From Cellulomonas sp. (lineage in GTDB: Bacteria; Actinomycetota; Actinomycetes; Actinomycetales; Cellulomonadaceae), in assembly GCA_031178805.1 (NCBI GenBank), contig JAPSIJ010000114.1, forward strand, positions 1-6,962: DNA of 6,962 nt, given 5' to 3'. The position numbers and the translations under genes are program-made. Below are positions 1 through 6,962 of the stretch, piece after piece. Position 1 is the stretch's first letter, and each line of letters starts with the position of its first letter. The notes beneath the pieces are model-generated. The model saw only the letters and a program-made list of their open reading frames with translations. It did not search any database and had not been told where the DNA came from.

Positions 1-1577
1 CGCGCCGGCGTCCGCCAGGTCACCGGTGCCGATCGCGTCGAGCACCCCGGCCTCCGTGCCGGGCGCGGCGGGCAGCAGCGTGCCGTCCAGCCGCTCCAGG
101 CCCCGGCTGGCCAGCGGCGCCACGGCGAGCACGCGGGTGCGGCCCGCGACCACGCCCTTGCGCAGCCGGAGGAACACGACGCCCGCCTCCTCCTCGGCCT
201 CCAGGCCGGCCAGCAGCACCGCCGGCGCCGCCTCGAGGTCGCGGAACGTCACGCCGAGCCCGCGGCCGGCGACCGCGTGGCCGAGGAACGCCAGCTCCTC
301 CGCCGAGTGCGGCCGGGCCCGCAGGTCCACGTCGTTGGTGCCGAGCACCACGCGGGCGAGCTTGGCGTACGCGTAGGCGTCCTCGACGGTGAGCCGGCCG
401 CCGGGCAGCACGCCCACGCCGCCGGCCGCCCGGGCCTGCTCCAGCCCGTGCGCGGCCACCTCCAGGGCCTCCGCCCAGGAGGCCGGGTGCAGCTCGCCGC
501 GGCTGCCGTCCGCCGCCCGGTCCCGGACCAGCGGCGTGGTGATCCGGTCGCCCGCGGACTGCCAGGTGAACGCGAACCGGTCCTTGTCGGTGATCCACTC
601 CTCGTTGACCTCGGGGTCGTCGCCCGCCAGCCGGCGCAGCACGACGCCGCGCCGGTGGTCCACGCGGATCGCCGAGCCGGAGGAGTCGTGCTCGCTCACG
701 CCGGGGGTGGACACCAGGTCGAACGGCCGGGCGCGGAACCGGTACGCCGCGCCGGTCAGCGCGCCCACCGGGCAGATCTGCACCGTGTTGCCGGAGAAGT
801 AGGACGCGAACGGGCTGCCCGACTCGTCGTCCTCGCTCGGCCCGACGGGGATGTCCGCGCCGAGCAGCACCGGGCCGCCGGTGGCGAGCCGGTCGGCGTC
901 CTCCGGGGTGGCGGCCTCGCCGGCGAAGCCCAGCACGTCGGCGTCGAACCGGCCGATCTGCTGCATCGCCCCGCGCTGCTGCAGGTCGATGAACGGGTCG
1001 CCGGCGATCTCCCGGGAGAACCGGGTGCACCGCTGGCACAGGATGCAGCGCTCGCGGTCCAGCAGGATCTCCGTGGACACGGCGATCGGCTTGGGGAACG
1101 TGCGCTTGACGTCGACGAACCGGCTGGTCGCGCGCCCGTTGGACATCGCCTGGTTCTGCAGGGGGCACTCGCCGCCCTTGTCGCAGACCGGGCAGTCCAG
1201 CGGGTGGTTGATCAGCAGCAGCTCCATCACGCCGTGCTGCGCCTTGTCCGCCTCCGCCGAGGTGCGCTGCGTGCGCACGTCCATCCCCGGCGTCGCGGTG
1301 AGCGTGCAGGAGGCCTGCGGCTTCGGCATCTTCGCCACCGTGCCGTCGCGGCCGGGCGCCCAGACCTCGACCAGGCACTGCCGGCACGCGCCCGCCGGGG
1401 CGAGCAGCGGGTGGTCGCAGAACCGCGGGATCTGGATGCCCAGCTGCTCGGCGGCGCGGATCACCAGCGTGCCCTTCGGCACGGTGGTCTCGATCCCGTC
1501 GATCGTGAACGTGACGCCGTCCTGCGGCGGCGGCGCCGCGGGCCCGCCGGAGCCCGTCGGGCGCGGTGCGGTGACGG

Positions 1578-1581
<4 letters not shown>
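1..1581 (-). CDS. nuoG: NADH-quinone oxidoreductase subunit G (NuoG), 3' end outside window
   Basis: This is the large Fe-S subunit of the peripheral arm of complex I. It passes electrons from the NuoE/NuoF module towards NuoB. The first 527 codons are open to the window edge, and full-length family members are roughly 780 to 910 residues. Residues 1-20 are a Pro/Gly-rich leader. A 2Fe-2S ferredoxin domain follows (C55, C66, C69, C92: cluster N1b). Next comes the His-ligated cluster N5 (H126, C130, C133, C139), then N4 (C179, C182, C185 and C270 in CPVGAL). From about residue 285 the molybdopterin-oxidoreductase-like domain begins. The four positions that would bind the optional cluster N7 are S296, D299, S303 and T331, so that cluster should be absent. 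The ATG overlaps the nuoF stop as ATGA, which fixes the start. The upstream Shine-Dalgarno is weak (only a G-run), so translation probably depends on coupling to nuoF. Confidence 0.97.
589..696 (-). other. Degenerate N7 iron-sulfur cluster site within nuoG
   Basis: These codons cover NuoG residues 296-331. The known N7 ligand pattern of E. coli and Thermus NuoG is C-x2-C-x3-C-x27-C. Here the same spacing is occupied by S296, D299, S303 and T331 (codons AGC, GAC, TCG, ACC), and the surrounding text is well kept (DHRRG and GDDPEVNEEW lie between). I read this as loss of the ligands without loss of the fold. That the missing residues were once cysteines is inferred from family knowledge and not from an alignment. 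Confidence 0.8.
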
Positions 1582-2929
<1,348 letters not shown>

Positions 2930-2930
<1 letters not shown>

Positions 2931-3868
2931 CACGACTCCTTCGTCGTCTCGGTCGTGCCGGGGTCCCCGGCGGGCTCGCTCGTGTCGTCCGCCCGGTGCT
3001 CGGCCCGCTCCTGGTCGGCGGTGCGCTCCGGGGCGCCGGCCGCCGGGCGGTCGACGCTGGACTGCGTGCCGCCGGGCTCGGGCGCCGAGCCGGCGGGGGT
3101 GCTGCCGGCCGCGGCGGAGGCGGGCTCGCCGGACGCGTCCCCGCCCGCCGGACCGCCCGGGTCGCCGTCGAACGGCGGGGCGGTCCAGCCGTTCTCCCGC
3201 GCCAGCGCCAGGCCGCGCAGCGTCGGCCCGCCCGCGCCCACGCCCTCGTCGGCGCGGCCGTCGGGGAACCCGGCGAGCACCCGGGACATCTCGCGGAACG
3301 TCGGCACCTGCGCCGGGCCGCGGGTCGGCGCCACCGGCTCCCCGGCGATCAGCCGGCCCACCACCTCGGCGGCGCTGTCCGGCGTCTGGTTGTCGAAGAA
3401 CTCCCAGTTGATCATCAGCACCGGCGCGTAGTCGCAGGCCGCGTTGCACTCGATCCGCTCGAGGGTGATCCTCCCGTCGGCCGTCGTCTCGTCGTGCCCG
3501 ACGCCCAGCCGGTCGGTGAGCTCCTCCCAGATCGCGTCGCCGCCCATGATCGCGCAGAGCGTGTTGGTGCAGACGCCGACGGTGTACTCGCCGTTCGGCC
3601 GGCGCTTGTACTGCGTGTAGAACGTCGCGACCGCCGACACCTGCGCGGCGGACAGGTCCAGCGTCGCCGCGCAGAACGCGATCCCCGCCGGGCTGACGTA
3701 CCCGTCCTCGCTCTGCACCAGGTGCAGCAGCGGCAGCAGCGCGGAGCGCGGGTCGGGGTAGCGGGCCACCACCCGGGCGGCGTCGGCGGCGAGCCGGGCG
3801 CGGGTGCCCTCGTCGTAGGCGGCGCGGGACCGGCCGCCCCCGGGCACGGTCTGGTCGACGGCGGTCAT
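2930..3868 (-). CDS. nuoE: NADH-quinone oxidoreductase subunit E (NuoE) with long C-terminal tail
   Basis: This is the thioredoxin-fold 2Fe-2S subunit of the NADH-dehydrogenase module. It binds cluster N1a next to the FMN of NuoF. The helical N-terminal part and ferredoxin-like domain span about residues 20-175. The four cluster ligands are C100 and C105 (CTNTLC) and C141 and C145 (CNAAC). A further segment at about 185-232, ending in ARENGWTAPPF, resembles the extension I associate with actinobacterial NuoE. After that, residues 235-312 are low complexity, rich in Ala, Gly, Pro, Glu, Asp, Ser and Thr, and likely disordered. At 312 residues the protein is nearly twice E. coli NuoE (about 166). 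The ATG shares one base with the nuoD stop (TGATG). The tail is in frame and open to the nuoF junction, with no sign of a frameshift. Confidence 0.97.
2933..3166 (-). other. Low-complexity C-terminal tail of NuoE
   Basis: This covers NuoE residues 235-312. It has almost no large hydrophobic residues, and no aromatic residue or cysteine. Its first half is Gly/Ala/Pro/Ser rich (for example GDPGGPAGGDASGEPASAAA), and its second half is mixed charge (ERTADQERAEHRADD). It is probably a disordered tail projecting from the NADH module. No function is recognisable. Confidence 0.75.
2936..2940 (-). promoter_or_regulatory. Ribosome binding site of nuoF
   Basis: AGGAG on the minus strand ends 5 bases before the nuoF ATG and is embedded in the final Lys-Glu-Ser codons of nuoE. 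It selects the ATG that overlaps the nuoE stop codon. Confidence 0.75.
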
Positions 3869-5220
3869 CAGCGGTCCACCCCTCCGAGCACCGGGTCGAT
3901 GGACGCGACCGAGCAGACGACGTCCGCCACCTGCCCGCCCTCGCAGAGCACCGACACGGACTGCAGGTTGTTGAACGACGGGTCGCGGAAGTGCGCCCGG
4001 TACGGCTTGGTGCCGCCGTCGGAGACGAGGTGCACGCCGAGCTCGCCGCGCGGGTGCTCGACCGTCTGCCACACCTGGCCGGCGGGGACCCGGAAGCCCT
4101 CCGTCACCAGCTTGAAGTGGTGGATCAGGGCCTCCATCGAGGTGCCCATGATCTCGCGGATGTGGTCCAGGGAGTTGCCCATGCCGTCGCTGCCGATCGC
4201 GAGCTGCGCGGGCCAGGCGATCTTCCGGTCCGCGACCATCACCGGCGCGCCGCCGCCCTGGCCCGAGGCCTGCAGCCGGTCCAGCACCTGGTCGACGATC
4301 CGCATGGACTGGTAGCACTCCTCGAACCGCAGGACCATCCGGTCCCAGCAGTCCGCGCCCTCGGCGGTCGGCACGTCGAACTCGTAGGTCTCGTACCCGC
4401 AGTACGGCGCGGCCTTGCGCACGTCGTACGGCAGCCCGGTCGAGCGCAGCATCGGGCCGGTGATGCCCAGCGCCATGCACCCGGCGAGGTCCAGCACCCC
4501 GACGCCCTGCAGCCGGCCCTTGAGGATCGGCTGGCCGAGCATCAGGTCCTCGAGCTGCGTGAGGTAGCGGCGGACGCCGACCAGCGCCTCGCGCACCGAG
4601 TCCAGCGCGCCCGGCGGGATGTCCTGCGCGACGCCGCCCGGGCGGATGTACGCGTGGTTCATCCGCAGGCCGGTGATCAGCTCGAAGACCCGCAGGATCT
4701 CCTCGCGGGCGGTGAAGCCGACCGTCATGATCGTCGTCGCACCGAGCTCGTTGCCGCCGGTGGCCAGGCACACCAGGTGCGAGGCGATCCGGTTCAGCTC
4801 CATCATCAGCACCCGGATCTGGGTGGCGCGCTCCGGGACGTCGTCGGTGATGCCGAGCAGCTTCTCCACCGCCAGGCAGTACCCGGCCTCCTGGAACAGC
4901 GGGGCGACGTAGTCCATCCGCGTGCAGAACGTCACGCCCTGCGTCCAGGTGCGGTGCTCCATGTTCTTCTCGATGCCGGTGTGCAGGTAGCCGATGCCCG
5001 CGCGGGCCTCGGTCACCGTCTCGCCGTCGATCTCCAGCATCAGGCGCAGCACCCCGTGCGTGGACGGGTGCTGCGGGCCCATGTTCACGACGATCCGCTG
5101 CTCGCCGAGCCGGGCGGCCTCCTCGGCGATGTCGGACCAGTCGCCGCCCGTCGCCTCGAAGGTGCGCAGGCCGATCGTCTCGTCGTCGACGACGTGGCCC
5201 GTGGCGTGGGGTGCGCTCAT
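3868..5220 (-). CDS. nuoD: NADH-quinone oxidoreductase subunit D (NuoD), quinone-site 49 kDa-type subunit
   Basis: This 450-residue subunit of the connecting module is related to the large subunit of NiFe hydrogenases. With NuoB it forms the quinone-reduction cavity at the foot of the peripheral arm. The signature NMGPQHPSTHGVLRL is at residues 46-60. Its second histidine (H55) and Y104 (in RMDY) correspond to the conserved His/Tyr pair that contacts the quinone head group in studied complexes. Other family blocks are YLHTGIEK (79-86), RPGGVAQD (193-200) and the C-terminal DPVLGGVDR. The hydrogenase nickel-site cysteine pairs are absent, as expected for this family. nuoC and nuoD are separate here, unlike the fused nuoCD of E. 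coli. The start overlaps the nuoC stop as ATGA, with GGAGG 8 bases upstream. The likely electron acceptor is menaquinone, inferred from the actinobacterial context. Confidence 0.98.
   Translation of the reverse strand: MSAPHATGHVVDDETIGLRTFEATGGDWSDIAEEAARLGEQRIVVNMGPQHPSTHGVLRLMLEIDGETVTEARAGIGYLHTGIEKNMEHRTWTQGVTFCTRMDYVAPLFQEAGYCLAVEKLLGITDDVPERATQIRVLMMELNRIASHLVCLATGGNELGATTIMTVGFTAREEILRVFELITGLRMNHAYIRPGGVAQDIPPGALDSVREALVGVRRYLTQLEDLMLGQPILKGRLQGVGVLDLAGCMALGITGPMLRSTGLPYDVRKAAPYCGYETYEFDVPTAEGADCWDRMVLRFEECYQSMRIVDQVLDRLQASGQGGGAPVMVADRKIAWPAQLAIGSDGMGNSLDHIREIMGTSMEALIHHFKLVTEGFRVPAGQVWQTVEHPRGELGVHLVSDGGTKPYRAHFRDPSFNNLQSVSVLCEGGQVADVVCSVASIDPVLGGVDR
3879..3885 (-). promoter_or_regulatory. 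Probable ribosome binding site of nuoE
   Basis: GGAGGGG lies in the last codons of nuoD. The GGAGG core ends 12 bases before the nuoE ATG, longer than ideal, while the trailing G-run is closer. Together with the TGATG overlap it supports the chosen start. Confidence 0.55.
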
Positions 5221-6002
5221 GAGTACTGCCTCCGCTGGTCGGCCGGCGGCACGGTGGCGCCCTTGTACTCCACCGGGATGCCGCCGAGCGGGTAGTCCTT
5301 GCGCTGCGGGTGCCCGGGCCAGTCGTCCGGCATCTCGATCCGCGCCAGGTCGGTGCGGCCGGTGAAGACGATGCCGAAGAAGTCCCAGGTCTCGCGCTCG
5401 TGCCAGTCGTTGGCCGGGTAGACGTCCACGGTGCTCGGGATCCGCGGGTCCGCGTCCGGCACCGCCACCTCCAGCCGCAGCCGGCGGCCGTGGGTCACCG
5501 ACACCAGGTGGTAGACGGCGTGCAGCTCGCGGTCGGTGTCCTGCGGGTAGTGCACCCCCGAGACGCCGAGGGACAGCTCGAACCGCAGGTCCTGGTCGTC
5601 GCGCAGGTGCCGCGCCACCTCCGGCAGGTGCGCCGCGACGACGTCCAGCGTCAGCTCGCCGCGGTCCACCACGACCGACTCGACCGCCGCCGCGAATCCC
5701 GTGCCGGAGCCGTCGAGCAGCTCGGCCAGCACGTCCACCACCTCGTCGAACCAGCCCCCGTACGGCCGCTCGCTCGGGCCGGGCAGCACCACCGTCTGCA
5801 CCAGGCCGCCGAACCCGGACGTGTCCCCGGTGCCGTGCACCCCGAACAGGCCCTCGCGCACCTCGACGACGTCGAGCGGCCGCCCGGTCGCCGCGCCCTG
5901 CGCACCCGCCTCCAGCGCCGTCTCGCTGGTGCGCTGCGCCCCCGGCTCACCGGTCGCGCCGGCCTTGGCGGCGGCCTCGGCGCCGGTCCTCTCGTCGCTC
6001 AT
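5217..6002 (-). CDS. nuoC: NADH-quinone oxidoreductase subunit C (NuoC), 30 kDa-type subunit
   Basis: This 261-residue protein is a cofactor-free scaffold subunit of the peripheral arm. It packs against NuoD and NuoB. Residues 1-40 are low complexity (Ala, Gly, Glu, Thr), and the recognisable protein begins near RPLDVVEVREGLFGV at 41-55. A GTGDTSGFGGLV block sits at 57-68. The 30 kDa-subunit signature occupies about 202-241, with ERETWDFFGIVFTGR followed by MPDDWPGH and RKDYPLGG. The open frame extends further upstream, but the ATG at the nuoB stop (ATGA) gives the standard coupled arrangement, and the upstream part only shadows nuoB. Only a weak G-run stands in for a Shine-Dalgarno. A downstream GTG start at V48 would remove the extension, but no ribosome site precedes it. 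Confidence 0.96.
   Translation of the reverse strand: MSDERTGAEAAAKAGATGEPGAQRTSETALEAGAQGAATGRPLDVVEVREGLFGVHGTGDTSGFGGLVQTVVLPGPSERPYGGWFDEVVDVLAELLDGSGTGFAAAVESVVVDRGELTLDVVAAHLPEVARHLRDDQDLRFELSLGVSGVHYPQDTDRELHAVYHLVSVTHGRRLRLEVAVPDADPRIPSTVDVYPANDWHERETWDFFGIVFTGRTDLARIEMPDDWPGHPQRKDYPLGGIPVEYKGATVPPADQRRQYS
5229..5233 (-). promoter_or_regulatory. Ribosome binding site of nuoD
   Basis: GGAGG ends 8 bases before the nuoD ATG and lies inside the last codons of nuoC. It is a strong site with good spacing and confirms the ATGA-overlapped start. Confidence 0.75.
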
Positions 6003-6550
6003 CGCAGCAGCCCCGTCATCTGGGACGTGGGCGTCGCCCGCAGCGCGGCGGCCTCGACCTCGCGCGCCACGTCGGCGCGGTCCCGGCCCAGCGGCTCGGC
6101 CTTGATCTGCTCGTGCAGCTCGAGGATCGCGTTGATCAGCATCTCCGGCCGCGGCGGGCAGCCCGGCAGGTAGATGTCCACCGGCACGACGTGGTCGACG
6201 CCCTGCACGATCGCGTAGTTGTTGAACATCCCGCCGCTGCTGGCGCACACGCCCATCGACAGCACCCACTTGGGCTCGGCCATCTGGTCGTAGACCTGCC
6301 GCACCACCGGCGCCATCTTCTGGCTGACCCGGCCGGCGACGATCATCAGGTCGGCCTGCCGCGGCGACGCGCGGAACACCTCCATGCCGAACCGGGAGAT
6401 GTCGAACCGGCTGCCGCCGGTCGCCATCATCTCGATCGCGCAGCACGCGAGCCCGAACGTCACCGGCCACAGCGACGCCTTGCGGACGAGCCCGGCCAGG
6501 TTCTCGACCGTCGTCAGCAGGAAGCCGGAGGGAGCCTCTTCGATCCCCAT
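5999..6550 (-). CDS. nuoB: NADH-quinone oxidoreductase subunit B (NuoB), cluster N2 subunit
   Basis: This 183-residue subunit (E. coli about 220) carries 4Fe-4S cluster N2, the last cluster before quinone. It is related to the small subunit of NiFe hydrogenases. The four ligands are visible: the unusual tandem pair C36-C37 (in GLACCAIEMM), C102 (MGVCASSGGMFNNY) and C131 (LPGCPPRPE). The block RFGMEVFRASPRQADLMIVAG at about 53-73 is typical of the family. The C-terminal 30 residues are charged, then variable, ending MTGLLR. The ATG lies 4 bases after the nuoA stop, with GAGGA 8 bases upstream. The stop overlaps the nuoC start as ATGA. With NuoC and NuoD it forms the connecting module. Confidence 0.98.
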   Translation of the reverse strand: MGIEEAPSGFLLTTVENLAGLVRKASLWPVTFGLACCAIEMMATGGSRFDISRFGMEVFRASPRQADLMIVAGRVSQKMAPVVRQVYDQMAEPKWVLSMGVCASSGGMFNNYAIVQGVDHVVPVDIYLPGCPPRPEMLINAILELHEQIKAEPLGRDRADVAREVEAAALRATPTSQMTGLLR

Positions 6551-6554
6551 GTCC

Positions 6555-6923
6555 TCAGTCCTCGTCCCACTCCAGGCCGCCGCGGCGCCACTCGTACAGG
6601 AACGGCACCGTGATCAGTGCCAGGAAGCCGACCATCGCGACCACCCCGAACACCGCGAGCTCGTCGAAGGACACCGCCCACGGGTAGAGGAACACGACCT
6701 CGATGTCGAAGATGATGAAGGTCATCGCGACCAGGTAGTACTTCACCGGGAACCGGCCGCCGCCCACCGCGTGCGGGGTCGGCTGGATGCCGCACTCGTA
6801 GGCCTCGAGCTTCGCGCGGTTGTACCGCCGCGGGCCCACGACGGCGCTCGCGGCGAGGCCGCCCACCGCCAGGACGGCGGCGATCCCCATCATGACGAGG
6901 AGGGGGACGTACGGGTTGGTCAT
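6555..6923 (-). CDS. nuoA: NADH-quinone oxidoreductase subunit A (NuoA), small membrane subunit
   Basis: This 122-residue membrane protein is the ND3 counterpart, located where the peripheral and membrane arms meet. Three transmembrane helices are visible, at about residues 6-28, 62-83 and 88-110. The loop between helices 1 and 2 carries the conserved YECGIQP (42-48). Its cysteine lies in the flexible loop that lines the quinone cavity in studied complexes. Helix 2 contains FDIEVVFLYPWA (72-83), with the conserved acidic pair D73 and E75. The C-terminus is short and charged (EWRRGGLEWDED). It is the first gene of the operon as seen here. The ATG has AGGAG 7 bases upstream. M11 and M12 are possible later starts but would cut into helix 1. 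Confidence 0.97.
   Translation of the reverse strand: MTNPYVPLLVMMGIAAVLAVGGLAASAVVGPRRYNRAKLEAYECGIQPTPHAVGGGRFPVKYYLVAMTFIIFDIEVVFLYPWAVSFDELAVFGVVAMVGFLALITVPFLYEWRRGGLEWDED
6559..6563 (-). promoter_or_regulatory. Ribosome binding site of nuoB
   Basis: GAGGA lies in the final codons of nuoA and ends 8 bases before the nuoB ATG. A second GAGGA sits only one base from the ATG, too close to serve. Confidence 0.65.
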
Positions 6924-6930
6924 CGGTGCT

Positions 6931-6935
6931 CTCCT
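6931..6935 (-). promoter_or_regulatory. Ribosome binding site of nuoA
   Basis: AGGAG (within AGGAGAG) ends 7 bases before the nuoA ATG, an ideal spacing. The remaining bases up to the window edge are G/C-rich and show no recognisable promoter element; the operon promoter presumably lies outside the window. Confidence 0.8.
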
Positions 6936-6962
6936 GCTGGGGGGTGGAGTGCTGTCCGGGGC

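Noticed and set aside
20..1387. 455-codon minus-strand frame overlapping nuoG in another phase
   Set aside because: The product is an Arg/Gly/Ala/Pro string without motifs, while the nuoG frame in the same place contains all the expected cluster ligands.
3869..4771. Upstream in-frame extension of nuoE into nuoD
   Set aside because: It shadows nuoD in another phase. The TGATG-overlapped ATG gives a normal NuoE N-terminus.
2996..5295. Two overlapping plus-strand open frames of 439 and 434 codons
   Set aside because: They lie opposite nuoE, nuoD and the end of nuoC, with His/Arg/Ala-rich products. The real genes on the other strand explain the region fully.
6003..6470. Upstream in-frame extension of nuoC into nuoB
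   Set aside because: It is a shadow of nuoB. The ATGA-overlapped ATG is the natural start.
6514..6795. 93-codon minus-strand frame across the nuoA/nuoB junction
   Set aside because: It is a different phase of nuoA with an Arg/Gly-rich product. The nuoA frame shows the expected membrane helices and motifs.
6936..6962. Possible promoter or terminator upstream of nuoA
   Set aside because: Only a few bases beyond the ribosome site are present. I see no -10/-35 pair and no convincing hairpin.

Overview
The window is a GC-rich stretch (overwhelmingly G/C at third codon positions) from what looks like an actinomycete. The separate nuoC and nuoD genes, the actinobacterial form of NuoE, and the sequence style of NuoA, NuoD and NuoG all point that way. 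A pseudonocardial-type genus is a reasonable guess, but only a guess.

Everything lies on the minus strand and forms one tightly packed operon segment encoding the first seven subunits of respiratory complex I (proton-pumping NADH:quinone oxidoreductase). In transcription order, from the right edge of the window to the left, the genes are nuoA, nuoB, nuoC, nuoD, nuoE, nuoF and nuoG. nuoG runs off the left edge after 527 codons. The only non-coding sequence is 39 bases ahead of nuoA, which hold its ribosome binding site, and a 4-base gap between nuoA and nuoB. All other junctions are overlaps of 1 or 4 bases (TGATG or ATGA), so translation is probably coupled along the whole message. The membrane and remaining genes (nuoH to nuoN in the usual order) would be expected beyond the left edge.

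The genes work together as follows. NuoE, NuoF and NuoG form the NADH-oxidising module: FMN and an Fe-S cluster in NuoF, a 2Fe-2S cluster in NuoE, and a relay of clusters in NuoG. NuoB, NuoC and NuoD form the connecting module, with cluster N2 and the quinone site, probably for menaquinone. NuoA is a small membrane subunit at the junction with the membrane arm. The ligands of the canonical clusters that fall within the window are present in the subunits.

No mobile element, CRISPR array, RNA gene or unknown system is visible; this is a housekeeping locus. The points most worth a second look are: (1) the NuoG site that holds the extra 4Fe-4S cluster N7 in E. coli and Thermus keeps its exact spacing, but all four cysteines are replaced by Ser, Asp, Ser and Thr; (2) NuoE carries a low-complexity C-terminal tail of about 78 residues; (3) NuoC has a low-complexity N-terminal extension of about 40 residues.
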